Assembly (NCBI GenBank): GCA_020284085.1
Contig: JACEVL010000799.1
Coordinates: forward strand, 212,001-276,000
Length of the DNA: 64,000 nucleotides
Source: Aporrectodea caliginosa
Lineage: Eukaryota > Annelida > Clitellata > Crassiclitellata > Lumbricidae
Direction: 5' to 3'
Made by a program: the position numbers and the translations under genes. Under the pieces are notes generated by a model. That model saw only the letters and a list, made by a program, of their open reading frames with translations, searched no databases and was not told where the DNA came from. Shown in pieces: positions 21,981 to 33,459 of the stretch (its first letter is position 1; every line of letters starts with the position of its first letter).

Positions 21981-22751
21981 CTCAACAATAATGATAAGAA
22001 GAACGTCTCGTTTCAAGGTTATTCAAGCAATTATATATGGTTACAGGTTATACATGAATTACAAGATTAAATGCAAATAACAACTCAGTCGCTCATCTCA
22101 TTCACACGCGTAAAACTCAGTTATGATCACGATTAATCTTTATCGGAATTAACCTATCATAATCTATTTTACGTTTCCCCAGAAATATTAATGATAAAAA
22201 TAATAATAATAATGATAGTAATAGTAATAATAATAATAATAATTCCTATTATAAAGGTAATGTACTCAACTCTCGCAGTGCCCTTCAGAAGCGAAGATCT
22301 CTGCTCCACTTTCGTTATCGTCGACGTTGGGAGTTTCCTTTCCAAAACAACCACATCGAACGACCTTTGGAACCGCGATCTCCTCGTCTCTTTAACTGCG
22401 AACTCTGATTCGAAGCTCAGTTCAAGACAAGTCGTTCCTTCGCTTATCTTTAACTTCTCTCCAACAAAGACGGACTCTCCTTTTCCTCTTCGTTGAACAA
22501 TTCTATTCGGTTGTCTCGTAAATCTTCACTCATTCACGAAACTCTTCAATCTCACTTTAACTTCTGTTTCAACAATGCTTCCTTAGTCTAGCGATTCCGA
22601 AGTCAGACGTCTCTCGGCTTGGACCGTAAACTATGGACATCGGAGTTAGACGTCTCCAGTCTCCGACAAATTCACTAGGCCTTTTCCTCTTTACTTCACC
22701 TAGTATAACACACACAATCCACTAGGCCTTTTCCTCTTTACTTCACCTAGT

Positions 22752-22752
<1 letters not shown>
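21981..22752 (-). repeat. LTR/leader (copy 2), gag-proximal part
   Basis: This corresponds to 16330-17050 and 27183-27900. A 47-bp stretch starting CACTAGGCCTTTTCC is tandemly duplicated at 22677-22752, next to the point where a LINE has inserted. The remainder of this LTR lies at 25797-26443 on the other side of the LINE. Confidence 0.75.
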
Positions 22753-22787
<35 letters not shown>

Positions 22788-25700
22788 CTTTATTGCATCA
22801 ACTGCAGAAACTGAACATCAGAGTTTAACAAACAATGCATCCTAACAAAAAAAGTTAACATAATATGCTCATACATCGAGAGCGGTATCAGTTGAGGCAA
22901 ATGGTGTCCCCGAAGGGACCGATGGTCCCGCTAGTCGGGGATACCCAACAGTGTCTGGCAAAAGGTCCTTTGATGGTTCTTCTAACATTATTTGTTATTT
23001 TATATTAATCTCCTTAATTAACCAAGTCTAGCTTAACTAGTAGTCTCTCCACCTAATCATATTACATGTGAGAGTTGATGCATATTCCCGCTCCGTGCTG
23101 AGTGACTCTCCCCACCTCAACCCCCGGTTCGGTAGTGTCCTTCCCCGTCAATGACCATCCCCCGTAGATTCCTCATGTGCTTAATAGGTACTCTTTCATT
23201 AGTTGTTTAAAGTGATGCCTATTTTTCTCTTTCTGTATGTGAGGCGGAATTGAATTCCAGACCTGCGGCCCCGTTGATTTAATACTAAACGATCTGAGAT
23301 TTGTACGAGTTTTAATGGGCCTATAACATGATGCTCCTCTAGTGTTATAGTTATGCGTATCCGAGGTCTTTGAGAAGTAATTTGCGAAAGACATTGGTAA
23401 AACTCCATTTTCAAAGCGATGGAAGAGGTCTGCTATTTGATGGCTTCTTATTTGATTAATATTTAACAATTTTAGTGTCGTAAAAATCGGATAAGTGCTT
23501 GCTCTTGCCCCTACCCCCGCAACTATTTTAATTGCTTTATTTTGTAGAATTATCAACTTGTGCATTCTTGACGGATAGTTTGATGCCCAAATGAAATTGC
23601 AGTAACTCAAGTAGGGATATATTAACGTATAAGGCTATATGATCAATGTGAGCTTTCCATGTTAAGTGTTGGTCTATGATTACTCCCAAGAATTTTGTAG
23701 AGTCTACTTGCTCGATAGGACTGCCATTTAGGACCAATTCCCAACTTACTGGCTTAATTTTCCTGTGGGACTTAAAGATTATGAAGTTCGTTTTATCAGT
23801 GTTAAGAGTCAGCTTATTTGCATTAAACCAATTATTTATTTTAGTTAAGTCTTGATTAACAATTTCCATCAGTGCCTCCGGAGATGCATTAGAGTAAACT
23901 AGGTTCGTATCGTCTGCAAACAATATGAAATATAGGTCTAGTGATACCGAGGCCAGATCATTGATGTATATCAAGAAAAGAAGTGGCCCCAGGTTAGAGC
24001 CCTGGGGGACACCAGACGTAATGTACCCAATATCAGAAATAAAGCCATTACATACAACACATTGGGTTCGACCTTCTAGATAACTTTTAAACCAGTTTAA
24101 CTGGGTCCCCCTAATTCCATAGTGACTTAGTTTTTTTAGCAAGATTCTATGATTGACGGTGTCGAAGGCCTTGGCTAGGTCTAGGAACACTCCGATAGAG
24201 TATTCATTACTGTCAATCGCCTTCGAAACCATTTCCTCCATCTCTAAAAGTGCCATAAATGTCGAGTGACCCGCTTGAAATCCATGCTGAGATGGGTGTA
24301 TTATATTTTTCTTACGTATGAAGCAACTTAGTCTATCATACATAATCTTTTCGAGAAATTTAGCATAAAATGGCAGAATTGATATGGGTCTATAATTCAC
24401 TATAAGTTCCTTATTCCCTTTTTTAAGAATGGGCACCACTTTTGCTATCTTTAATAACTCTGGTACAATTCCATGTAGTAACGAGCTGTTTATAATTTCT
24501 GCAAGAGGTCGAGCGATTAAGTGAAGGTGTCTCAGTCCTATATATGGGTCAATATCATCCAATCCTTTAGCATGGGACTTTTTTAAGTTCATGCCTATTC
24601 GTAATAATTCCTCCGGGGATGTTGGAATGATTCCCATGGAAGTTAACTCTGTCTGTGGTAAGTATTCCTGGAATGATTTCGAGGTAGGAGGCACTTTATT
24701 CGCTAAATCCCTAGGTAAATTTATGAAATACTCATTAAATTTGTTTGCTATTATGCCTGGGTCCTCAATTCTAGTACCATCGATTTTTATAGCACTTATC
24801 CTTGTAGTAGTGTTATTTTCTAACTGCAGCGCTGATCGGATCAGTTTCCAAGTGGTTTTTAAGTCGTTATGACACTTAAGAAATTCTGCCGTGTAATAGG
24901 TCTTCTCTGCAATTTTCCTGAGGGATTTGAATTTGTTTCTGTATTTCGTAAATTTATTTTTATTTTCTATATTCGGATTTTTTAGATATTTAAGATATAA
25001 AAGATTTTTTTTCTGCAGGATTTTAGTAGTCCCGGCGTCATCCAAGCTTTCTTGCATTTACTCTTCCCAGGACCAGTCCTACTCCTTAGGGGAAACGCTT
25101 CAAGGTACGCCTCCTTATATATCGCAGAGAATGATTCATATGCCTCATTAACTGCTCCTGTTCGTGCATACTGGATGACTTGTTCCCAGCCTGTTGCTTC
25201 AAGGCTGTTAGCAAATTTCTCTATACCCTTTTCGGATATCTCCCTCCGTTCATTATATGCCAAGTCCTTGAAACTATGTTTTTCATTTGAGAATTGCGCT
25301 ACTATGGGTAAGTGGTCCGATATGTCTGAAATAATTATTGAGGCGGACAATAGCTTAGCCCAGTTTGTGCAAAAGATATTGTCTATTAATGAGTGGGTAC
25401 TTGTCGTGATCCGTGTGGGCTTAGTAATAGCAGGAAGGTAGTGCTGGGCTATTAGGTTATTGTAAAATGTATTAGTATCTTTATGATCATTGACTTTTAA
25501 CAGGTCTATATTAAAGTCCCCAAGAAGGATTATTTCTTTGTTCTTTCCTTCAAATTTAGAATTTAGGAGATCAAACTCTTTTTGAAATTCTGTCAGGCCG
25601 GAGCCTGGCGGTCTATAAATTACTCCAATTATTGTGTTACAGTTTTTCAGCTCAACCTTAATCAGGAGGCTTTCAAAGGTCTCATTTTTTTCCTCTTTGT

Positions 25701-25796
25701 CGTCAGGACCATAAATTACATAGTTACAGTTATTTTCAATTAGAAATGCAATCCCTCCTCCCCTTCCCTTCTCTCTTGCCTTACCTATAAAATTGT
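22753..25796 (-). mobile_element. CR1/Jockey-superfamily LINE inserted in an LTR, 5'-truncated
   Basis: The element lies on the minus strand and ends in AATAAAGTT followed by seven ATTG units (22753-22783), a microsatellite 3' tail usual for CR1/L2/Crack-type LINEs. Its 5' end lies within the endonuclease domain, as expected from incomplete target-primed reverse transcription. Flanking LTR sequence resumes on both sides (ACCTAGTAT and GTATAAAAC), which shows the insertion point; any target duplication is only about 4 bp (GTAT). Confidence 0.85.
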
Positions 25797-25797
25797 A
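23173..25797 (-). pseudogene. LINE endonuclease-reverse transcriptase, two frameshifts
   Basis: The endonuclease part (24982-25797) has GGGIAFL, VIYRPPGS, LLGDFNIDLL and SDHLPI, the late blocks of an AP-type endonuclease; the N-terminal third is missing. A frame change at a T-rich run near 25005-25015 leads into the reverse transcriptase (23537-25057) with PISILP, LDLAKAFDTVNH, GVPQGSNLGPLLF and the catalytic FADDTN. A second frameshift near 23600 separates the C-terminal domain (23173-23610, SYCNFIWASNYPSRM). The enzyme would have nicked DNA and copied its own RNA. The few lesions suggest a young but dead copy. Confidence 0.85.
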
Positions 25798-26443
25798 TAA
25801 AACAACACAGGTACTCACTTGTACCACAGGAGGCAATCTTCTTCTCCAATCGTCTTCTCTTCACTAGGAGGCATTTCTCCTCTCCCAGCATTTACTTCAC
25901 CCGAGTCATCTCATCAGGCAGACCCGAAGAAGGCAGGTTCTGTACAGCTTAAACAGATCTCTGCAATCTCCGGCGCGGCACCAGTTCTCTCGCCTGACAA
26001 TGCCTGTCTACGCTGATTTCCCGAGACTGACTGACTAGCTACTGTATTTCCAATCCTTATATTAAAATACAATCCACGTCTCTATAGAAGTTTAACTGTA
26101 ATAGGCTGCATCCTTAATTATGCAACAACCAATCACAGTTTCCTATTATCCTCAAGACTTGCCTTATTCATTAACATAAGTTACACCCCCGACGGTGACT
26201 TAAATCTACTACATGTTAATAAAATTATAATAACTTAGAAAGCTATAAAGAATACTGTCTATCAATGTCACACGCGACGTTATCCATACGAGCTGAACTT
26301 TTATGCGTACGAGCTGCGTTTAAGGCTTACGTGTTGACTTAGTCTGCGCGCTGTCTGAAACTAAAATTAGCAAGTGGTTGTTCGTCTGGGAAGTTTCAAG
26401 GTTGCAAGTGGAGGATGGTTGGTCGAAGACCTCAGCCTCCACA
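25797..26443 (-). repeat. LTR (copy 2), outer part, starts TGTGGAGGCTGAGG
   Basis: On the minus strand the LTR begins TGTGGAGGCTGAGG at 26443, directly after the truncated gag copy at 26444-27182, and runs to the LINE junction at 25797. It lines up with 28514-27900. It serves at once as the downstream LTR of one deleted element and the upstream LTR of the long gag-protease element. Confidence 0.7.
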
Positions 26444-27182
26444 GTATACTCCAGGGAGGGTGCTAAGTCTTCCTGTTTAGTTTTAGTTGAGTAACCTAGA
26501 CTTCGTATCTTGGGTTTCAATCTCCCAATTATGTCATCCCATATTGTCTCTTCTCCTTCTTCTGAAAATGATGGTCCTGGAAGATTAGCTTCTAAGACTG
26601 AGGGCTGTCCCTTATGGATACTTCTCTTTTCCATAATTAATCGGACACTCCTTCTCAATCCTTTACCACTGAAGTTGAGTTTCCTCTTCCTCATTTCCCT
26701 CGACGCAGGTGCCTTGAGCGGAAGGAACGGAGTCGCACATTGACTCGATCCCGGACCAGGTAGGATCTGGGAACGGTTTATGAATCTGTTTCCTAATTTC
26801 TGTTATGTCTCCCTTCATTCCACTAATCTTATCTTTTCTCTTTCTTTCGTCAAACTCGTCTGTCATTAATTTAACTACCCTTCCTTCCAAGACTTCTTGT
26901 CTCTCAACCAAGTCCTGGAATCGCGCATTCATGACCTCTGACAGAGTACACAATTCCTGGCTCAACTGTTGGTCTAAATTCGTTACTGTAGTGTTCACCT
27001 TTACCAGACCTTCTATTAGTCTGCTAGAAATTACTTCAAGTTGCTTGGTCAAATCCTGTAAATAGTTTGGTTCCGTTCTCAGTGTTACTCCGCACTCAGA
27101 AGGAATTGTCTGTTCATTATCTGATTCATTATATTTCTCTGCTTCAATCTCATCATCTAAATCAGTTTCCATCTCAACAATA
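26444..27182 (-). pseudogene. gag N-terminal copy, twin of 15600-16329
   Basis: Starting at METDLDDE (27182), it is almost identical to 15594-16329. It differs by a 6-bp insertion near 26480, a 3-bp insertion near 26634 and replacement of about 25 bp near 26675, which shifts the frame (frames 26663-27182 and then 26320-26694). It stops at SLEYT, where the LTR begins. All of the rest of gag and all of pol are deleted. Confidence 0.75.
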
Positions 27183-28514
27183 AGAATAATAAAAGAACGT
27201 CTCGTTTCAAGGTTATTCAAGCAATGATATATGGTTACAGATTATACATGAATTACAGGATTAAATGCAAATACAACTCAGTCGCTCATCTCATTCACAC
27301 GCGTAAAACTCAGTTATGATCACGATTAATCTTTATCTGAATTAACCTATCATAATCTATGTTACGTTCCCCAAAATAATAATGGTAAAGATAATAATAA
27401 TAATAATGATAGTAATTATAATAATAATAATAATTCCTATTATAAAGATAATGTACTCATCTCTCGCAATGCCTTCAGAAGCGAAGATCTCTGATCCACT
27501 TTCGTTATCGTCGACGCTGGAATTTCCTTTCCAAAACAACCACATCGAACGACCTTTGGAACCGCGATCTCCTCGTCTCTTTAGCTGCGAACTCTGATTC
27601 GAAGCTCAGCCCAAGACAAGTCGTTTCCTCTCCTGGCCTCAGCTTCTCTCCAACAAAGACGGACTTTCCTTTTCCTCTTCGTTGAACAATTCTCTTCGGT
27701 TGTCTCGTAAATCTTCACTCATTCACGAAACTCTCAGTTATCTTCTCTTTCTCTTTACACTTGTTCCTTAGTCTAGCGGGATCGAAGGTAGACGTCTCCT
27801 GGCTTCGTCCATAAACTCAAGGCATCGAAGATGGACGTCTCCGCTCTTCGACAATCAACCACTAGGCCTTTTCCACACTTTACTTCACCTAGTATAAAAC
27901 ACACCTGTACTCGCAGGTAACATAGGAGGCATTACTCTTCTCCCAAACTCTTCTCCACACGAGTCGTCCCATCAGACAGTCCCAGAGACTGCAGGTTCTG
28001 TACAGCTTAAACAGATCTCTGCATCCCTAGTGCGGCACCAGTTCTCTCGCCTGAAAATGCCTGACTACTCTGACTTCCCGAGACCGACTGACTAGCTACT
28101 GTATTTCCAATCCTTATATCAAAACGCAAACTCACGTTTCAATGTTAGTTTACTGTAATAGGCTGCATCCTTAATTATGCATCAACCAATCACAGTTTCC
28201 TATTACCCTCAAGACTTGCCTTATTCATTAACATAAGTTAAACCCCCAACGGTGACTTGCATCTACTCCATGTTAATAAAATTATAATAACTTTAACGAT
28301 CATAAACCTTACTGTCAATCACTGTCACACACAATGTTATCCTTACGAGCTGAACTTTTATGCGTACGCGCTGATTTAATGCTTACGTGCGGTCTTAGTC
28401 TGCACGCTGCTTAAACCTAAAATTAGCAAGTGGTTATCAGCTGGAAAGTTTCAAGGTTGCTCGCTGACTGTCGTGGAGCATGGTTAGCCATCAAACCATA
28501 AGCTCCACAGCTAA
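27183..28514 (-). repeat. LTR and leader (copy 1), complete start
   Basis: The minus strand starts TGTGGAGCTTATGG at 28514. It has a TGATATAAGG box near 28110 that may be the promoter and passes through the CTAGGTGAAGTAAA box and the TAA tract to the gag ATG at 27182. The 27183-27900 part is practically identical to 16330-17050. The inner LTR boundary and primer-binding site could not be fixed. Confidence 0.65.
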
Positions 28515-29235
28515 CTGCAAATTATATCATTTTTATGTATTCAGTCTTTTTGTTTGTTCCACAAATCAGTGAATTTAAGCAGCTAGTAAACAAATCGCGA
28601 CCTGAGAATTACATGGCTGTATGTCCATATTTAGTCATTTTGAGTTAAACCGAAAAACAAGTTTGCATGATGTCCCTTGCCAAACAAAATAATTTATTGT
28701 TGTGGTAATGAATTCCTTCAATTGAAATAGAAGTCTGGCTTCATTAATTATCTTTATAACGTTGTTGTGTTTATTGAATTTTGAAGAATTCAGCATTTTA
28801 TAGGATGACCAAGACAATTTTTGGACATACAGCTTTGTCATTCTCAAATTTTATTAATTTATGTAGTAACAATAGAGTCTTCTCATGGTAGAATTGTGAG
28901 TATTTATTTTCAATTTGCTCTATTTCTGTATTATAACAGATGTAAATTGATTTCTGAAGTGCATGCATGCTAAAAGTAGGCCCTAAAGAAAAACAATAAA
29001 ACTGAACAATTTTTGAGGATATTGATAATGTATAAAGTATTAAACCAATACTGTTTAGAAACTAAGAAGAACATAAAAAATATTACTAGCACAGTGTTTG
29101 TGACTATACCTAGATATATTTTGGACTTTTAGAAAAACCCACTAATGCTGATATTACGACTAGGACTATAGCACAGAGTTAGAGCACGCGTTTTCAATGT
29201 TGTTTTTCGTACTGTTCTCAATGTACTTAAGTCTG

Positions 29236-32021
29236 TTACTTTTGTATTTTAGCTCGACGATTTCTAGCAAGTTTGGTATTCTCATTTGCAAGTTCAATAG
29301 TCTCTGTTGATGTTTCTCCAACTTCTTGATTTATATGGTCCAAACTTGATTTCTTTGACATGACTTTCGATGCACTTTTTTTACAAAGTAACTCCATGTA
29401 TGCTTTGTCTTGCGGTGGCATAAATGCCAACATTGATGACAGGTCTTTCATTTTTTCAACACTCAGGTTTTCTACTTTCGCTATAGAACAAGGCACACTA
29501 AAGAGATTGTTCTGCTGATCAAGATGGTTCTTCTGTTTATTACGAAGTTTTTCAGTTTTGTTTAGCTTCTGTTGTAAATTCTCTTCTGACCACTCATTAG
29601 AACTGAAGCTTGTCTTGTATTTGATGTTCATAGGTTCAAGGGCTGAATACTGTAATGTCTTCACTTTGGTGAATGGAATAACATCAAACTTGAACTTGTT
29701 GGCTATTGACTGAAAATCTTTCATGTCTTCTTTTCGTAGCTGTTGTAGTTTCAATGGTTTGTTTCTTGGACACCTTTTTAATATTCGCACCAAACCCAGT
29801 GGACTATAAATTTCTCCATTGCCCAATGCCGTCTCAATCTGACTGTGAAGATTGTCCACTTCCTGTACTTCACTGTGTCCTGGTTCGCAAAATTTCTGTG
29901 TAATAGTTTTAACTGATGGATGGTCATGCATAAATAACTTTATTGCAGTTGTCATTATTTTGTTACGATTCTGTGGAACACATGAATCACTCCAGAGTAT
30001 TAAATCTGTGACTGCTGGATGGTCGGCTAGCACTTTTTCAAGAATAACAACCAGACCGCTAGCTATATCGTTGCCTGACCGGCCACTCAAGGTTTCAGGC
30101 CACAAAACTCCATAGGCCTGCTTCATGAGAGAGCAATGCCCAGTCAGATGGTAGACATTCAATTTCCTTTTATAGAAGAAATTTGATACATTGCCCCGTG
30201 GTAATGAAAACACATTTTGCATATCAAAGCAAATAACACAGGCGGTCTTGTCAAGTCTGTCTTTGGCCCTTTCTTCTCTGGTCTTGCTTTTACTTGTGAG
30301 ATGTGCAGCATTCATCAATGCCTCTTCTTCAGAGGGATTCCTGTTCATTTTGAAGATCTCACATGTGTCGCATCTGTCTTTCTTGGGCTGATGGAATTCT
30401 ATGTTGTATTCGTGGTTAAAAATTGTGCGGTACATGTGTTCTTTAGCCGGTTGTTGGTCACCTTCTAAGCATTTCTTTGTATATTCCTCATATAATATTT
30501 GAAGATTCAAATCACCGCTGAAATATTCTTTTTTCGTGTCACGTCTACAGTAGTGGCTTTCAACTTTTGGAATTGATTCTATTTGCTTTCGTATAAAATC
30601 TTTGGCCTTAACAAATTTAGTGTGCTGCTTCTTTCCTCTTCTGTATGGCATAGGAATTCCAGATTCATTTTTTGAGCAATGCGAATTTATAATTCTCTTT
30701 TCGTCAATGTCGAGTGTTTTGAGGTAAAATTCTTTGCATATTCTTGTATCAGTGCCATCAATGGTGAAATAATACGAGTAGCTCTGTTTCTTGCGATTAT
30801 GATTTTCCGCTCTCCTGGATCGTACTTTATCCTTTCGGGTTGTTGTTGCAATGTAGAAGTGCCTCTTTTCCTGATCACAGAGTGACCAGTGTTGTTGATG
30901 AATGCAAGTACGCCGTTCATCGCTAATTTTCTGTGAGCATTTGAATCTACATTTAAAATGATCAACCTTGCACTTTTGTACAGATTTTTCTGGTTGCAGC
31001 TCTCCCCTCACAGTTACATATGATTGACCTGATTGTCTGAGCTGCTTCCGTTTCTCCCCTTTCCATTCATTTGGATTACGCTTACGTTTCCGAGTTAATG
31101 GTTTTCCAGTTCGTTGGTGGGTCCTTGCACTTGGACGCACATCATTAGTATTATCAGACTCTACTCCATGATCAACATCATCATCTTCTAATGATACTTT
31201 AGGACACTCACAATGAACTAACTTGCCACACAACTCACACAATTCATTTGCATTGTTATCATCAAGCGTTCCGGTTGCAACAAGATTCGATTCTTCTTCC
31301 TGAACTTCTTCTTCCACTGCTTCTTCAATTCCATTAGAAAACAGTGTTTCCGCTTCCAATATTTCTTCTTCTTGCAGTGTTTCTTCCAGAGTGAAGTCTT
31401 CATCACTGCTGTGATCATAACTAAAACAAAAAAATGTGAATCAGTATTAATATGGAGATAAGAGAGGGAAGAATGGAAGGGTCAAGGAAAAGAGGAAGAC
31501 CGAGACAGAAATTAATGGACTGCACTGGATGATGTGGGATGGATCCGGTGCATAAAAGAGGAAGGAACTAACCCGGGCCAAACACACACAACAGTACTTA
31601 CAGCCAAGCGCCAATCGGCAGCAAACAGTAAATTGAAAATCTAAAGCCCTGCTGCGCGGCTCGAACCCAAGAAGTTTTATTGACAATTCAGTTTGCCCAA
31701 CGCGCTCTCAACTAAGCTACCCGCCCTCCCAAGGCTCCCATAGATCTGATGTCATAATATTTACCAACGTCCATAACTCCTGCTATGCTATGTTATGTTA
31801 TAACAAGCCTGGTGTAGAGAGGAGATAGTCACTGTGACTCCTGTGTCTTTCTTGGCTAGTCTACGCACGCATGCAGCAACACTACATTGTACAAGATATT
31901 AGTCTCAAATACTCATAGAAGAATAATTATAGGTAACGAACCTTTCTTCGCCTTCCAGAAGTAATTTCATTTCCCTTTCACTTAAAATACGCCGACAAGC
32001 ACGTTTTGGTCGATCCGCCAT
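29236..32021 (-). CDS. DDE-type transposase, two exons, 754 aa (Sola-like, tentative)
   Basis: Exon 1 (31942-32021) starts ATG at 32021 and encodes MADRPKRACRRILSEREMK with a donor AG|GTTCGT. Exon 2 (29236-31420) begins after TTTGTTTTAG. Phases match, giving 2265 nt including stop. The N-terminus is acidic (DHSSDEDFTLEETLQEEE), then a basic region (RKRKRNPNEWKGEKRKQLR). Cys-rich motifs (CELCGKLVHCEC; CKCRFKC-like) and CDTCE follow. The core has FDMQNV (about 425), WSDSCVPQNRN (about 500) and GHSEVQEVDNLHSQIE, a plausible DD(D/E) set. The family with SD.C..QNRN is widespread in animals; I relate it to Sola only tentatively. The protein would cut and paste the element whose TIRs flank it. Confidence 0.75.
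31447..31728 (-). repeat. tRNA-derived SINE in the transposase intron
   Basis: On the minus strand it starts GGCGGGTAGCTTAGTTGAGA (A box) and has GGGTTCGAGCC (B box) about 45 bp later, then an unrelated body of about 200 bp. The acceptor ends do not pair, so it is not a tRNA gene. It lies wholly within the intron between exons 1 and 2 of the transposase gene. Confidence 0.75.
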
Positions 32022-32298
32022 TGTTAAAACGGTTTTGAGAATTACAAGGCCGTATGTACATATCATGTGTTCCAGTGCTGCTGCTTGATTGGATATCGGA
32101 CATACAGCTGTGTAATACTCGGTAGAGCTTGAATATAGGACATACGGCTATGTAATTTTAACTCTAGCTCTGAATCTATTGTATGTGCATAATCAATTTT
32201 TACAGGACATACGGCTTATTATTAATTCTTTAGAGGCGATAACTAAGATCAAAATATGGTATTTTTGGACATACGGCCTTGTAATTCTCAGGTCGCGA

Positions 32299-32857
32299 AG
32301 TGTGTCATATGGAATACTGTTCTCTATGTACATGTTCTTAGATAGTTCTTTGTTTTTTATGTATTGTACTCGTGTCTAGGTGTCCCAGGTTACTAGAACT
32401 ATTAACAAAACTGTCTTTTCTTTTGACACTTCTTCACAATGTCGTGTATTAAAACCGTTCCACCTTCAACACCATGATATTACGTATAAAACATTAGTTC
32501 AGCGTCTTTGTAGATAAAACATAGTGAACAACAGTCAGAGTTCCATAGCCCTTCGAAATAAGAAACACTGTTCAACAGTAACTTCCGAAATACAATCGAC
32601 TAGGTTCTTTAGACGACTACACAGTCTATCTCCTTCACTCGAACATACAAAGTAACGCCCTCGTCTGCACCGCCTCTTCTCTTATATTAAGTCTGTTCAA
32701 AACCAGTTCCAACTAGTTCTAACTACATACCCCAGACTCATAAGGAGTGGTTCCTCCCCCTACCAATAAGGCCGGCTGCTTGTTGCATCAAGCGTCTCTC
32801 TATCTCCTCTACTTCTCTATATATCCCTCTCTCTCTAGAGACGCGATATGCAACAAT
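32299..32857. other. no gene seen; CT-rich tract
   Basis: There are short ORFs only. A TCTC-rich run lies at 32793-32840. Confidence 0.4.
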
Positions 32858-33063
32858 GTACATACTTTGTTAAGTTAAATGCTAAATGACATGCCATGAC
32901 ATATTAAATGACTTGTGTTCCTTGAGTTTCCATCTATTAGCGCTTGTGGAATACTGTTCTTGATGTACATACTTTGTTAAGTTAAATACTAAATGACTTG
33001 TCATGGCATACTAAATTACTTGTGTTCCTTGAGTTTTCATCTGTTAGCACTTGTGGAATACTA
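32858..33063 (+). repeat. 106-bp tandem duplication
   Basis: Two units start GTACATACTTTGTTAAG at 32858 and 32964 and end at CTTGTGGAATACT. They differ at about ten positions. Confidence 0.85.
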
Positions 33064-33188
33064 AATGACATGATTGTGCTGCGACATACAGATGTAACTG
33101 TTAATTTACTGCATTTGTTAAGAAAGAGATGTGCAATAAAGAAAGATTTAATTTATATGGTGAGTTTTGGGTACTGAATTTGTCACAT

Positions 33189-33451
33189 TTACAACTTCTC
33201 TGTAACATCTCTTGGATCTACTGACAGAAATGTTGATGCACCTGAACTGCACTGTTCCATTAAGATTGCAACCACTACACTTTGCTTAATGAGGTTCTGT
33301 AAGCAGTGTATAATGTCCTGAGTATTAACTAGTAAGGTTTGACAAAACTTTTTTGCAATACAGGTAATTAGACATTCTTTCCTTGTGTCTGTTAACAGGC
33401 TCACGTAAAGTGCAGCTGGTGATATTTTCACCTTTTCTACTTCAAAAGTCC
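33189..33451 (-). CDS. possible terminal exon of an unrecognised gene
   Basis: The minus strand encodes GTFEVEKVKISPAALYVSLL and, after further residues, KKFCQTLLVNTQDI and SVDPRDVTEKL, then stop. Composition and even codon use look like a real protein, but I do not recognise it. An ATTAAA lies about 40 bp after the stop. The hAT-type element at 33460-34799 sits exactly at its upstream edge. If that element and one target copy are removed, the frame continues for 11 codons to an acceptor CTCCTTAG at 34834. The ORF as it stands simply reads on into the transposon end. Host origin is plausible but unproven. Confidence 0.35.
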
Positions 33452-33459
33452 CTTTACTG

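Larger units (their letters stand above)
28601..32292 (-). mobile_element. DNA transposon with TIRs and two-exon transposase
   Basis: The ends read CCTGAGAATTACATGGCTGT (28601 inward) and, on the other strand, CCTGAGAATTACAAGGCCGT (32292 inward), with TATGTCC following in both. Each end is flanked by TCGCGA (28595-28600 and 32293-32298). This may be a 6-bp or 4-bp target duplication; it is ambiguous because the word is palindromic. Several further GGACATACGGCTNTGTAAT words lie near both ends (28820-28850, 32030-32060, 32095-32215) and look like subterminal transposase-binding repeats. The transposase frame is intact, so the element may be autonomous. Confidence 0.8.

Noticed and set aside
24591..24872. 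Plus-strand ORFs over the LINE (also 25052-25441)
   Set aside because: Antisense to the reverse transcriptase and endonuclease frames.
31640..31728. Possible tRNA gene on the minus strand
   Set aside because: A and B boxes are present, but the acceptor ends do not pair and a 200-bp body follows; it is a SINE.
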